Positions 43,156-52,391 of a DNA stretch of 64,000 bases are shown here, in pieces (position 1 is the stretch's first letter; each line of letters starts with the position of its first letter). The DNA lies in NCBI GenBank assembly GCA_934446365.1, contig CAKSDZ010000004.1:194023-258022 (forward strand), in the 5' to 3' direction. A model generated the notes under the pieces. That model did not search any database, was not told the DNA's origin, and saw only the letters and a program-made list of their open reading frames with translations. Source of the DNA: an uncultured Eubacteriales bacterium. GTDB lineage: Bacteria > Bacillota > Clostridia > Oscillospirales > CAG-272. The position numbers and the translations under genes were made by a program.

Positions 43156-44046
43156 ATGGAAATACGCGGCGCGATCACGGCACTTGTCACCCCTTTTACC
43201 AAAAACGGCGGGGTGAATTACGACAAGCTCGCGGAGCTTATTGAATTTCAGATTGCAAACGGTGCGGACGGTATTGTTCTGCTCGGCACGACCGGGGAAT
43301 CACCGACGATAAGCGAAGAGGAGAGGGAGGCGATTATTCGTACCGGTGTGGATGCCGCGGCGGGACGGATTTCGGTGATTGTCGGCTGCGGTTCAAACGA
43401 TACGAACCGGACGGCGGATGCGTGCCGGAGGGCGGAATCGCTCGGCGCAGACGCGCTGCTTGTCCTGACGCCGTACTACAACAAAGCGAATGCGGACGGA
43501 ATGGCGGCGCATTTCCTTACGGCGGCGGAAGCCGTTCATACGCCGATCATTCTATACAATGTTCCGTCGCGGACGGGATGCTCCATCGAGACCGGCACGC
43601 TGGAACGTCTGCGCCGCCATCCGAATATCATCGGCATCAAAGAGGCGAGCGGGAATATCGCCTATATGACAGACGTCGCGGCGCTGCTTGACGACGGCTT
43701 TGCCATGTGGTCGGGCAACGACGATATGACGGTCGCGGCGATGGCGCTCGGAGCGTCCGGCGTGATTTCCGTTGCGGCCAATCTGTTTCCGGGGACGATG
43801 CACGAGATGACGGCCAAACTTGCGGCTGGGGATATCATCGGCGCGCGCACCTTGCAGCTTCGTTATCTGAATGTCATGCGCGCGCTGTTTTTGGAGACCA
43901 ATCCGATTCCGGTCAAGGAGGCGATGAATTATCTCGGCTTCGAGGTCGGAGGCTATCGTCTGCCGCTGTGCGCGATGGGAGAGGGGAATCGGAACCGGCT
44001 CATTTTTGCCTTGGAGCAGCTCGACGATATCTCATGGAAGCGATAA
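43156..44046 (+). CDS. dapA: 4-hydroxy-tetrahydrodipicolinate synthase
   Basis: A 296-residue TIM-barrel aldolase that condenses pyruvate and aspartate semialdehyde on the way to lysine and diaminopimelate. GTTGESPTI near 45 and ILYNVPSRTGCS near 132 (the catalytic Tyr) are seen, as is IGIKEASGNIAY near 160 (the Schiff-base Lys). Two ATGs lie next to each other. The second, 5 bases after GGAGGG, is preferred over 43153. It is a single gene ending at a bidirectional terminator. Confidence 0.95.
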   Translation: MEIRGAITALVTPFTKNGGVNYDKLAELIEFQIANGADGIVLLGTTGESPTISEEEREAIIRTGVDAAAGRISVIVGCGSNDTNRTADACRRAESLGADALLVLTPYYNKANADGMAAHFLTAAEAVHTPIILYNVPSRTGCSIETGTLERLRRHPNIIGIKEASGNIAYMTDVAALLDDGFAMWSGNDDMTVAAMALGASGVISVAANLFPGTMHEMTAKLAAGDIIGARTLQLRYLNVMRALFLETNPIPVKEAMNYLGFEVGGYRLPLCAMGEGNRNRLIFALEQLDDISWKR

Positions 44047-44058
44047 GAAAGAAAATAC

Positions 44059-44092
44059 AAAAAATCAGCCTCGTATGAGGCTGATTTTTTGT
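44059..44092. terminator. Bidirectional terminator between dapA and rplS
   Basis: A 12-bp stem (AAAATCAGCCTC with GAGGCTGATTTT, loop GTAT) with T-runs on both strands. Confidence 0.9.
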
Positions 44093-44104
44093 ATAACGAT
44101 CAAA

Positions 44105-44446
44105 TTAAATCTGCTCTTTTACCTTTGCCTGCTTGCCTACGCGGTCGCGGACATAGTAGAGCTTCGCGCGGCGAACCTTACCGCGGCGGGTGACGTCCAC
44201 CTTGACGACGTTCGGGGAGTGAATCGGGAATGTCTTTTCGACGCCGATTCCGTAAGAGATTTTTCTGACGGTGAAAGTTTCGGAAATGCCGCCGTTTTTC
44301 TTGGCGATGACCACGCCGTCGAACAGCTGGATGCGTTCTCTCGTTCCCTCTTTGATTTTGTTGTGTACGACGACCGTATCACCGATTTCAAATTCGGGAA
44401 GCTCGGTCTTTAACTGCTCGTTTACAAAAGCCTGAATTTTATCCAT
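44105..44446 (-). CDS. rplS: 50S ribosomal protein L19
   Basis: A 113-residue L19 located at the 30S-50S interface. PEFEIGDTVVVHNKIKEG, RIQLFDGVVIAKKNGG and RRGKVRRAKLYYVRDR are conserved blocks. The length is normal. In Firmicutes rplS usually ends the rpsP-rimM-trmD-rplS operon. Here it is monocistronic with its own promoter, 43 kb from rpsP. Confidence 0.97.
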   Translation of the reverse strand: MDKIQAFVNEQLKTELPEFEIGDTVVVHNKIKEGTRERIQLFDGVVIAKKNGGISETFTVRKISYGIGVEKTFPIHSPNVVKVDVTRRGKVRRAKLYYVRDRVGKQAKVKEQI

Positions 44447-44534
44447 TGTTTCGGCTCCTCTCCATAAATTACGAAGCGTTCATGCGAGCATGCAGCGGAC
44501 CGCTCCGGCGCCATATCAAAGCATAGCATTTAAT

Positions 44535-44563
44535 ATTATAGCATCAATTTTTTGAATTTGCAA
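44535..44563 (-). promoter_or_regulatory. Sigma-A promoter of rplS
   Basis: On the minus strand this reads TTGCAA, a 17-base spacer, then TATAAT. The roughly 80-base leader that follows can fold (GCATGCTCGCATG segment), so post-transcriptional control is possible. Confidence 0.75.
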
Positions 44564-44595
44564 GCGTTTTTTGAAAAAATGACAAAAATTTGCGG

Positions 44596-45963
44596 TTATT
44601 TTGAAGCTTGTGCCATAACCTCCGGCGGCGTGACCTTTTTGGAAAGCAGAAGTGTCATGCCGGCGACAAGGCATTGTGCGGCGGCACACGCGAAGAGCAG
44701 GATCTGTGTGCTGGTGAAAGCGATGCCAAGAATATTCCATGTGCCGGAGCCGTGCTCCATATAAGAGGTGAACATTGTTCCGAGCATCATGCTGAGAAAT
44801 ACGGCCATGTTGGAAACGATGGTATGGAAAGACATGTAATTGGTTCGGTCCTCTTCCGGCAGGTTGACGTAGGGGAGCGACGCGACGATGGAATTCATCA
44901 CGACGCCGAATATGTGCTGCAAAAGACGGACGACGACATACAGCCAAACGGTATCCGCCGTGACGAATACATACATGTAATAGGTGACGGACTGCATCAG
45001 CATCGCGAACGCGAATGCACGGAACCAATAATGCTTTGCGACAAACTTTTTCCATATTTTTGAGAAGAATATGAAAAACAGGAAATAGAGGGCGTTGATA
45101 GCATTGGGCAGCGTATATTGCATGCCGGTTCCGTCCAGCACTTCCAGAACATACGCGTTAAGCGTTGCGTTTGGAAGATTCGTAGCGAATGTATAGGCGG
45201 CAACGATCAGAATCGTCAGAAGAAAGCGGCTGTTTTTGACCGGAAGGACAAAGATATTGGCTAACTTGGTTTTCGCTTTTTTTAAGTAAGGATATTCCTT
45301 CGGAATCAGTTGGATAAGGCAGTCAATGACGGCGAGCCCGAATGCGATCCAGCGCAGCATTGTGATCATGATAAGCTGATCGGGCGAACCTTCAAGCCGG
45401 TCGGTGATGACGGAAACACAGAACACAATGATGTAGGAGAGCAGGCTGTTGATACAGCCCGACGAGGTGAAGTAGTCCATGCGAACGTCGTCCGGCAGGA
45501 AATTCGCCTGCCATGCCGAGTAGCCCGAGGAAAACAATGCGTTAATCGAGTTGGAGATGACGACGATGGCGATAAATCCGGCAAGCCGCGCTTCGGGGTC
45601 TTCGATAAGCTCCGGCAGGAGGGTGATGCCGACGATGTTGATAAAATAGTAGAGCAGTTTTCCGGCGGCAAGGATCAGCTTTCTCTTTTTGAAGTGTTCA
45701 AGGATCCACGGTGAAAAAATATTCAGAAAGCATGTGATGTAAGGGATAAACGTGATAATGGCGATATCGACGATATCGATCCCGTGGCCAAGCAGGAATC
45801 CCGTGTAGAAAAGACCGGAGGAGAGCTGTCCGATAAGGCCCGACATGATGCCGGAGATGAGCATGCACAGACGCCCGCGTCCGCGGTCGTCCTTTGCATT
45901 GTAAACATACCGGAGCGTGCTCGTTTTCCATTTGTTTTCCATGGCAGTTATGAAATTTTTCAT
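44596..45963 (-). CDS. Major facilitator superfamily transporter
   Basis: A 455-residue integral membrane protein with about 12 hydrophobic segments in two halves. A charged central loop (IPKEYPYLKKAKTKLANI, about 230-247) separates them. The loop after the second helix, WILEHFKKRKLIL, fits the MFS pattern. The substrate is unknown. The start at MKNFITAM was chosen because ATGGAG is suitably spaced before it; an in-frame ATG 12 bases upstream lacks a site. It is a single gene with its own promoter, divergent from gerA. Confidence 0.8.
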   Translation of the reverse strand: MKNFITAMENKWKTSTLRYVYNAKDDRGRGRLCMLISGIMSGLIGQLSSGLFYTGFLLGHGIDIVDIAIITFIPYITCFLNIFSPWILEHFKKRKLILAAGKLLYYFINIVGITLLPELIEDPEARLAGFIAIVVISNSINALFSSGYSAWQANFLPDDVRMDYFTSSGCINSLLSYIIVFCVSVITDRLEGSPDQLIMITMLRWIAFGLAVIDCLIQLIPKEYPYLKKAKTKLANIFVLPVKNSRFLLTILIVAAYTFATNLPNATLNAYVLEVLDGTGMQYTLPNAINALYFLFFIFFSKIWKKFVAKHYWFRAFAFAMLMQSVTYYMYVFVTADTVWLYVVVRLLQHIFGVVMNSIVASLPYVNLPEEDRTNYMSFHTIVSNMAVFLSMMLGTMFTSYMEHGSGTWNILGIAFTSTQILLFACAAAQCLVAGMTLLLSKKVTPPEVMAQASK

Positions 45964-46076
45964 AAACGACTCCATACCGTATGAGAACGGCGAATATCCG
46001 TATTTGGATCGTATGCGTCACGAAAAAAGCGGAGCATTTTGAGCTCATCGGGTTCCGGCGCAAACATCGCACGGCT

Positions 46077-46105
46077 ATTTTACTTGATAAATGAAAAGAT
46101 GTCAA
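46077..46105 (-). promoter_or_regulatory. Sigma-A promoter of the MFS transporter gene
   Basis: On the minus strand this reads TTGACA, a 17-base spacer, then TAAAAT, about 110 bases before the start. Confidence 0.75.
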
Positions 46106-46263
46106 CATGAAATGAAAAAATAAATTATAAAAAATTTTTTTCTGCGAATAATAATAAAAATTATGGAAAGAGGCGCTTTGTTTTGTATAAAGTGCCAAAA
46201 AAGCCTGTCGGAGCTTTTTTGAATTTCGATCGGCCATCACTTTCTGTCGGGAAAGGACAAGAT

Positions 46264-47709
46264 ATGCAGACAAGATACGATGCTGTCAAAAATGAATTTT
46301 CGGGCGTGTTTGCCGACATGAGCGATTTTTCCTTTCGGGAGCTTGTCTTTGGGGAAAACCGGATTTTCATCGCCTATATCAGCAATTACAGCTCGAAATC
46401 GATGATCAATAAATACGTGATCGAGCCCATATCCTATGCCTATGAAAACGGCACGGCGAAATTTCCGCTGGAATCGGTCATCACAAACGTCAAGGTGGAG
46501 GCGCTCGCGGATTTCGCCGCCGCGGAGCAGGCGATTCTCGCCGGCAACGCGGTGGTGTTCTATGACGGCTATGAAACCGGATACGGGATATCGGTCTTTA
46601 CCAAGAACGAGGAGGGACGCTCGACCTCCGAGCCGGAGACGGAAAACGTCATCCGCGGTCCGCATGAGGGCTTTACCGAGAGCGCCGAAAACAACGCCAT
46701 GCTGCTGCGCAGAAGGCTCCATACCTCGCGCCTCAAAAAGAAGAGCATGACTGTGGGAAGCGTATCCGGAACGGATGTCGCCGTCATGTATATCGACGGA
46801 ATCGCGGACATGAAAACCGTCGACGAGGTGTGCCGGCGGATTTCCGGCATCCAAACGGATGCGATTCTCGACTCCGGCTATATCGAGATTTTCATTCAGG
46901 ACGGCAAAATGCCGCTGTATCCGACGGTCGGCAATTCCGAGCGGCCGGATAAGGTGGCGGCGAAGCTGTTGGAGGGCAGGGTGGCGGTGCTTGTGGATGG
47001 CTCCCCCGTCGTTTTGACGGTGCCGTATCTCTTTTGCGAGGCGTTTCAGGTGACGGAGGACTATTCCAAAAGTCCGTGGTACGCCACATTTATCAGAATC
47101 ATTCGCTTCTTTTCCTTTCTGACTGCCCTGTATCTGCCGGCACTGTTTGTCGCGCTTTTTGTCAGACACCGCGAGCTTTTGCCGGAATATATGATCTCAA
47201 TGGTGGAAAAGGCGAGAAATTCGCTCCCGTTTTCGCTTTTTTGGGAGGTGATTATCATCTTTCTGCTTTTTGAGGTGGTGCGTGAGGTCGGCCTCAGAAT
47301 GCCGAAAGCGGTCGGCTCCGCGGTCGGGCTTGTCGGCTCACTGATTCTCGGCGACAGCGCAATCGAGGCGGGAATCGCCTCGGCACCCGTGCTCATCGTT
47401 GTTGCGCTCGCCGCGGTCTGCAATTTTATCGTTCCGCCGTATATGAATTCCAATATTCTGTATCGGTTCCTCATGATTGTCGTTTCCGGCGTGTTCGGTC
47501 TTTTCGGATTTTTTGCGGCGATCGTGATTTCGCTTCTGCACATGTGCATGAAAAGCTCCGCCGGTGTTCCGTATTTTTCACCGTTTGCGCCGGTGGACTT
47601 TTCAGGGCTCAAGGATTTCCTTCTGATGGCGCCGCTTTGGGCGATGAAGCGGGTTCCGGTGTCGATCTCGCGAAAATCCATTACCCGCACGGAGGGGGAT
47701 AAAAAGTGA
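46264..47709 (+). CDS. GerA family spore germination protein
   Basis: A 481-residue GerA/SpoVAF-type protein of spore germinant receptors, in the spore inner membrane. The soluble N-terminal half has ENVIRGPHEGFTE near 130, which is a family signature, and NSERPDKVAAKLLEGRVAV near 220. Four to five membrane helices follow (about 265-430), with FEVVREVGLRMPKAVG and GLVGSLILGDSAIEAGI, and a C-terminal SAGVPYFSPFAP. The ATG follows AAAGGA. A TTG at 46183 after AGAGG is an alternative start adding 27 residues. It overlaps the gerB-type gene. Confidence 0.9.
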   Translation: MQTRYDAVKNEFSGVFADMSDFSFRELVFGENRIFIAYISNYSSKSMINKYVIEPISYAYENGTAKFPLESVITNVKVEALADFAAAEQAILAGNAVVFYDGYETGYGISVFTKNEEGRSTSEPETENVIRGPHEGFTESAENNAMLLRRRLHTSRLKKKSMTVGSVSGTDVAVMYIDGIADMKTVDEVCRRISGIQTDAILDSGYIEIFIQDGKMPLYPTVGNSERPDKVAAKLLEGRVAVLVDGSPVVLTVPYLFCEAFQVTEDYSKSPWYATFIRIIRFFSFLTALYLPALFVALFVRHRELLPEYMISMVEKARNSLPFSLFWEVIIIFLLFEVVREVGLRMPKAVGSAVGLVGSLILGDSAIEAGIASAPVLIVVALAAVCNFIVPPYMNSNILYRFLMIVVSGVFGLFGFFAAIVISLLHMCMKSSAGVPYFSPFAPVDFSGLKDFLLMAPLWAMKRVPVSISRKSITRTEGDKK

Positions 47710-48704
47710 AAACGCATATCACGCCGGTTCAGCTCTTTTTTCTGACGTTTTCTTATCTGCTTTCCGGCTTCTTCCTTTTTAATATAACGAGCTATTACGC
47801 TGTGACCGCGCAGTTTGCCGTTTTTTCCGTGTTTGCGGTGCTTTGCCTGAGAGGTCTTTCTCGGCGCCGGACGGGACTTTCCGATTTTGTTTCCGCTTAC
47901 GCACCGGGCGCGGCGGGAATCGTATTTACCGGTCTTTTTCTTGTGTTGTCTGTGTTTCAGATGACGCGGACCGCGGTTTTTTTCAGTGAATCCGTTCAGC
48001 GTCTGAGCCGTTTTTTGCCTTGGTGGGTGATTTTTTTGACGGTCTGCATCTGCGCGGTTTTTGCCGCAGTCCGCGGAATGACGGCGGTGGGCAGATTTTC
48101 GGAGCTTGTCCCGTTTTTGCTTGTGCCGATACTGCTGATCCGCCCTTTCGGGGATTTCACACCGACGCTTTCGGCGGGGGATTTCGATGTCTCCGGCGTG
48201 CTGTCCTGCGTTTCCGTAACGCCTGTTTTCTTTCTCGCCTCCAAGACGCTTACTTCCGGTGACGGCGGAATTTCCGATGCAATGCGCGTCGGCAGCGAGC
48301 CGCCGTCGAACAGGGCTGCATATCTTGTGCGGATCATGGTGTCCGCGGCTGCGGCGGCCTCGCTTGTCTATGTTTATTTTACGCTGTTTTCCTTCGGTGC
48401 CGCAGACCTGTTCCTGCGCCTTTTCATTTGGATGCTCCATATTGTCCGCCTGTCCGTGCTCGTCGGCATTTATGCGGATCTTGTGGCGGAAAATGCAAGG
48501 CGGGGGATTCGTATTGCCTATACCGTGCTTTTTGCAGTGACAGCCGTGTCGATGCTCGCCCTGACGGAAAACGGCATCCTTGTCGCGCGGTTTCGGCTGG
48601 ACACCGTTTTCATATGGGGAGAATTTCTGCTGCCTGTCCTCTTGAATCTTCTGCCGCTTACAAGGGTACGGCGGACGGCACCTCTTCGTTCGCGCGGGAA
48701 ATGA
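47706..48704 (+). CDS. GerB-like germination permease
   Basis: A 332-residue integral membrane protein with about ten hydrophobic segments, resembling the GerB amino-acid-permease-like subunit (APC superfamily). It is somewhat short and divergent compared with the usual 360 residues. Its GTG start overlaps the stop of the GerA-type gene (GTGA), behind GGAGGGGG, so the two are translationally coupled. This pairing is the main evidence for its identity. No gerC-type lipoprotein gene follows. Confidence 0.75.
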   Translation: MKTHITPVQLFFLTFSYLLSGFFLFNITSYYAVTAQFAVFSVFAVLCLRGLSRRRTGLSDFVSAYAPGAAGIVFTGLFLVLSVFQMTRTAVFFSESVQRLSRFLPWWVIFLTVCICAVFAAVRGMTAVGRFSELVPFLLVPILLIRPFGDFTPTLSAGDFDVSGVLSCVSVTPVFFLASKTLTSGDGGISDAMRVGSEPPSNRAAYLVRIMVSAAAAASLVYVYFTLFSFGAADLFLRLFIWMLHIVRLSVLVGIYADLVAENARRGIRIAYTVLFAVTAVSMLALTENGILVARFRLDTVFIWGEFLLPVLLNLLPLTRVRRTAPLRSRGK

Positions 48705-48726
48705 CCCATCCATGCTTTGCCATAAA

Positions 48727-48763
48727 GCAAAGGGAGTATCGAATTTTCGATACTCCCTTTTGA
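48727..48763. terminator. Terminator between gerB-like and PHP phosphatase genes
   Basis: A 15-bp stem (AAAGGGAGTATCGAA with TTCGATACTCCCTTT, two-base loop) with T-rich flanks on both strands. Confidence 0.88.
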
Positions 48764-48770
48764 GCTTCCG

Positions 48771-49577
48771 TCAAAATTCCCGCAGAGAAATCCATTCCGG
48801 CTGCCGTTTTCGGAATACGGCGAGCTCTTTTACCCCTAAGCCTTTCAGCAGCTCCACTGCGTCTCCGAAATCGGCGGCGAGATCATCGGCGCGGTGCGCA
48901 TCGGAGCCGAGCGTTATGATTTTTCCGCCGAGTTCAAGATAGCGCTTCAAAAGCTCGCGGTTCGGGCAGAACGTACCAAGCCCGTACCGGATTCCCGAGG
49001 TATTGATTTCGATTCCCTTATCTCTGCGGATGAGGGCGCGGAAGATTTCATCCAAAATGTCGGAGAACTCGGCATAGTCGAGCTTTTTCTGCGGATATCC
49101 TCCGTATCGCACCACATAATCGAGATGGCCGTACACGTCGAAAATGTCATAGGTTTTGATGTTTTCCAATACCTCATTGAAATAGACCATATAGGCCTCT
49201 TTCCGTGTGCGTCCGCGGAAGAATGAGGAATCGTATGCCATGTCCTTGCCCGCCGTGATGTGCGAGGAGCCGATGATAAAATCAAAGGGATAGCTTTCCG
49301 CCATCTGCTTCGTGCGCTCGGCACATTCCGGACGGAGTCCGATCTCGATGCCGAAGTTGACGGGGAAATCAGTCATACCGCGTATTCTTTCGTATTCTGC
49401 GGCATATGCGGCGACGTCCAGCGTTCGGAGCTTGGTTTCGATTCCCTCATAATCGTCATAATGCTCGGTGAGCGTGATTTCGTCGACGTTTTTGCCCGGC
49501 GCCGCGGCGATATATTCCATGGCGGAGGATTTCCCGTCATGGCTGACGGTGGTGTGGATATGTGCATCTTTATACAT
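48771..49577 (-). CDS. PHP-family histidinol-phosphatase (HisK-like)
   Basis: A 268-residue PHP-domain phosphoesterase. DAHIHTTVSHDGKSS near 4-18 supplies metal ligands. ITLTEHYD, FGIEIGLRPE, IIGSSHI near 102, DVYGHLDYVVRY near 150, GIEINTSGIR and TLGSDAHRADD near 228 complete the trinuclear site. Members dephosphorylate histidinol phosphate, though some have other phosphoesters as substrate. No his genes are nearby. It lies 20 bases downstream of an acetyltransferase gene. Confidence 0.85.
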   Translation of the reverse strand: MYKDAHIHTTVSHDGKSSAMEYIAAAPGKNVDEITLTEHYDDYEGIETKLRTLDVAAYAAEYERIRGMTDFPVNFGIEIGLRPECAERTKQMAESYPFDFIIGSSHITAGKDMAYDSSFFRGRTRKEAYMVYFNEVLENIKTYDIFDVYGHLDYVVRYGGYPQKKLDYAEFSDILDEIFRALIRRDKGIEINTSGIRYGLGTFCPNRELLKRYLELGGKIITLGSDAHRADDLAADFGDAVELLKGLGVKELAVFRKRQPEWISLREF

Positions 49578-49597
49578 TTTATTTTCCTCTTTGACCT

Positions 49598-50041
49598 TTA
49601 TTTCCGATAGAGCATGGGCGTGTACCGGATTCCGTTTTCGAGCGCTTCCGAGCCTGTTTGTTCAAATCCCAAATGCCGGTAAAAGGGAAGCGCGAACGGA
49701 GCCGCGTTCACGGTGACGGCGCTCGGATGGGCTTCCGACAGAAAGTGCCGGAAAAGCGCCGTTCCGATGCCTTGGCGGTGATGCCGTCCGTCGACAAAAA
49801 AGAGGGAAATATGTACGCCGTCCCGCACGGCGAGCATCCCGACCGGCGTTCCGTTTTCAAATGCGCCGTATATCGTGAAAAGGGAAAGCATTTCCCGATC
49901 GGAAAGAAAGGCCTTGAAGGCGCGGACGCCTTCCGCCGAATATTCCGGCGCCTCAAATTCCAAAAAGACCGTTAGGGCGAGATTTGTGACCGCATGGGTT
50001 TCTTCCGGGGTGATTTTTCGGATTTCCAGATTGGTTTCCAT
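49598..50041 (-). CDS. GNAT-family N-acetyltransferase
   Basis: A 147-residue GNAT domain. VHISLFFVDGRHHRQGIGTAL holds the acetyl-CoA pyrophosphate loop RHHRQGIG near residue 88, and APFALPFYRHLGFEQTG is the usual C-terminal strand-helix. The start METNLEIRKI has only a weak and distant ribosome site. The substrate is unknown. It is on the same strand as truB upstream, 104 bases away, and precedes the PHP phosphatase. Confidence 0.8.
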   Translation of the reverse strand: METNLEIRKITPEETHAVTNLALTVFLEFEAPEYSAEGVRAFKAFLSDREMLSLFTIYGAFENGTPVGMLAVRDGVHISLFFVDGRHHRQGIGTALFRHFLSEAHPSAVTVNAAPFALPFYRHLGFEQTGSEALENGIRYTPMLYRK

Positions 50042-50145
50042 ATGATGCCGCGGGCGCTCCCGCACCTCCGCTTGACTTTTTTGCCGGCTTTGCGGCGTAT
50101 TGAAAAAGCTGATTTCCGTTACGGTGCGTCACAGCCTCGGAAAAT

Positions 50146-51048
50146 TTATGTCGATTCGGACTTATCGAAGCGCTTCAACAGCTTTATCGCGATGCCCTCC
50201 GGATATTCCCGAACCTCGCCGACCGCAAAAAAGCCGTCTTTTCCGCAGACGCGGAGTCTCGTGCCGGTATCGAACGATGTTCCGAGTTTCTTTTGATAGA
50301 TTTCACAGCCGTTTTTGGCAAGCTTTTCATAAAATTCGGGCAAGACGATTTTCGGAAACGATAGGAAGAGCGTTTCCGTCGGCAAAAGCAGGGAAGCGCG
50401 CTCCTGCGCATTCATGCTTTCGATTTTTTCCAGCGTATGTGCGCCGGCAAGGGAAAAATCTCCCGTTTTGAGGCGTCTGAGCGAGGACATCACGCCGCCG
50501 CAGCCGAGCGCTTTTCCGATATCGGCGCACAGCGTGCGGATATATGTCCCCCTGGAACAGACGACGCGCATCGTGTAGTCTGTGCCGTCTCCGTCGATTT
50601 CGAGTGAACGGATGGAGACGGGACGCGCTTCGCGCTCGACGGTGATGCCGCGTCTTGCAAGGTCCACGAGCTTTTCTCCGTTCACTTTCAGCGCGCTGTA
50701 CATCGGCGGCGTCTGCCTAATTTCGCCGATGAAGCTTTTGGCGGCGGAGAGCACCGTTTCTTTCGGGGGAATGTCGCCGCACCGCGTGAGAACGGCGCCC
50801 GTGACGTCCTCGGTATCCGTCGTCATGCCGAGATGTAGGCCCGCGCAGTATTCCTTGTCCTTTTCCGTGAGAAATTCGGATGCCTTGACGGCGCGTCCGA
50901 CGAGCACGGCGAGCAGTCCCGTCGCGAGCGGGTCAAGCGTTCCCGTATGACCGACCTGCCTTGTTCCGTAGAGCTTTCGCACGCGGGCAACCACGTCGAA
51001 GGAGGTCATGTCCTCCGGTTTGTCGATGAGGAGAATGCCGTCAGTCAT
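50146..51048 (-). CDS. truB: tRNA pseudouridine-55 synthase TruB
   Basis: A 300-residue pseudouridine synthase that modifies U55 in the T-loop of tRNAs. VGHTGTLDPLATGLL near 33-47 has the catalytic Asp. KEYCAGLHLGMTTDTEDVTG, QTPPMYSALKVNGEKLVDLAR and CSRGTYIRTLCADIG follow, then a C-terminal PUA-like domain. Its ATG lies within the end of nrnA, overlapping by 8 bases. It is the third gene of rbfA-nrnA-truB. Confidence 0.96.
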   Translation of the reverse strand: MTDGILLIDKPEDMTSFDVVARVRKLYGTRQVGHTGTLDPLATGLLAVLVGRAVKASEFLTEKDKEYCAGLHLGMTTDTEDVTGAVLTRCGDIPPKETVLSAAKSFIGEIRQTPPMYSALKVNGEKLVDLARRGITVEREARPVSIRSLEIDGDGTDYTMRVVCSRGTYIRTLCADIGKALGCGGVMSSLRRLKTGDFSLAGAHTLEKIESMNAQERASLLLPTETLFLSFPKIVLPEFYEKLAKNGCEIYQKKLGTSFDTGTRLRVCGKDGFFAVGEVREYPEGIAIKLLKRFDKSEST

Positions 51049-52012
51049 CGAAGCCGCATTCCTTTATGATGCGCGCGACGGCGCTATCGACCTCCGCCGG
51101 CGTCACGCTGCATCCGGCCGCTCCCGCGTGACCGCCGCCGCCGAAAATCGAGCAGATTTTCGCGACGTCGATTTCGCATGCGGAGCGGGTGGAGATTTTG
51201 TAGGATCCGTCGTCCTTTTCCCGCGCGAGGATGGCCACCTTGACGCCGTCTGCCCGTCGAATTACGTTGATGACGTCGTATGTATCCTCGTCCTCGAAGC
51301 CGTGCGCGCGTTTGTCCTCCCCTGTGATTTTGACATAGGAGATTCTGCCGCCGCAGAAATAGGTGACGTTCGCCATGGCAAAGGCCTCGGCGGCGAGCGC
51401 CGTTTTGGATTTGCATTCAAACAGGCTGCGGCAGATTTCCGCATGACTTGCCCCGCGCTCGATGAGCTTCGCCGCGATTTTGTGCGTCACGGGCGTCGTG
51501 TTCGCATAGCGGAAGCCGCCGGTATCCGCCGCGAGCGCGGCATAGAGCAGGGATGCCGTCTTTTCCGGAATTTCACCGCTTAGAAGGCGTCCGATGATGT
51601 GATATATGATTTCGGCGCATGCGGCGGACTTGGGATCGTCGAAATAATATTTTGCGAATTTCTCATGTGTCGCGTGGTGATCGAGCGCGAGGTCGATATC
51701 TTTCGCCATATCGCGGTAGATGCCGAGCTGCGCCGCCGAAGCGACGTCCACGCTGATCCGGTATTCCGGCGTAAAATCCGCCGGCGCGTTTTCGATGCGG
51801 AATTCGCGCTCACCTTCGGTCATGAAGGCAAGGGACGCGGGGATTCGGTCGCAGCAGGCGGGATACGCGGTTTTGCCGAGCGAGCGCAGCGTCGCGATGA
51901 GCGCGAAGCAGGAGCCGATTGTGTCCGCGTCCGGATTCTCATGGGTGAAAACGAGAAAATTGTTTCGCCCCGTCAGGATTTTGCAGATTCCCTGTATGGT
52001 GATGTTATTCAT
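51041..52012 (-). CDS. nrnA: DHH/DHHA1 phosphoesterase (NrnA-like nanoRNase/pAp phosphatase)
   Basis: A 323-residue protein with an N-terminal DHH domain (THENPDADTIGS near 23-34 and LDHHATH near 104) and a C-terminal DHHA1 domain (GGGGHAGAAG near 297). NrnA degrades very short RNAs and 3'-phosphoadenosine 5'-phosphate. The start follows GGAGA and overlaps the rbfA stop by 8 bases, so the longer frame was rejected. The rbfA-nrnA-truB order is conserved in Firmicutes. Confidence 0.93.
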   Translation of the reverse strand: MNNITIQGICKILTGRNNFLVFTHENPDADTIGSCFALIATLRSLGKTAYPACCDRIPASLAFMTEGEREFRIENAPADFTPEYRISVDVASAAQLGIYRDMAKDIDLALDHHATHEKFAKYYFDDPKSAACAEIIYHIIGRLLSGEIPEKTASLLYAALAADTGGFRYANTTPVTHKIAAKLIERGASHAEICRSLFECKSKTALAAEAFAMANVTYFCGGRISYVKITGEDKRAHGFEDEDTYDVINVIRRADGVKVAILAREKDDGSYKISTRSACEIDVAKICSIFGGGGHAGAAGCSVTPAEVDSAVARIIKECGFDD

Positions 52013-52391
52013 CTTCGTTTTCTCCTTCCTGCCCCGCGTCGTCCGTCTGCGCCGTTTTTTTGAGAAGCTCGGAGATATTCGCGCCGCGCTCCATGGCGTC
52101 GTCATATTCAAAGGAAAGCTCCGGCGTGATGCGCAGATTGATTTTTTCCGCCAGCGCGTGACGCAGGAAACCCGCGGCACTGTAAAGTCCCTTTTTGATT
52201 TCTCGGATTCCCTCGCTGTCCGCTCCGAAAACGGAAAAATAGATTTTGGCGTATTTCAGGTCGCCGGATACGTCACAGCTCGTAACGGTGATAAGCGCAT
52301 CCCGGACTCTCGGGTCCTTGACTTCTCTTATGGCATCGGAGATCACCCGTGTGACCTCGTCGTTGATTCTCATCCGTCTGTAATTCGGCAT
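52005..52391 (-). CDS. rbfA: Ribosome-binding factor A
   Basis: A 128-residue KH-like protein that matures the 30S subunit by binding near helix 1 of 16S rRNA. MPNYRRMRINDEVTRVISD is the conserved start. VKDPRVRDALITVTSCDVSGDL and YFSVFG are family blocks. The acidic C-terminal tail (EGENEDE) is longer than in B. subtilis. An in-frame ATG at 52412 would add seven residues, and neither start has a good ribosome site. Confidence 0.93.
   Translation of the reverse strand: MPNYRRMRINDEVTRVISDAIREVKDPRVRDALITVTSCDVSGDLKYAKIYFSVFGADSEGIREIKKGLYSAAGFLRHALAEKINLRITPELSFEYDDAMERGANISELLKKTAQTDDAGQEGENEDE

Noticed and set aside
47061..48713. A 550-residue minus-strand open frame opposite gerA/gerB
   Set aside because: It has low-complexity Arg/Lys/His composition and lies antisense to two genes with good family matches.
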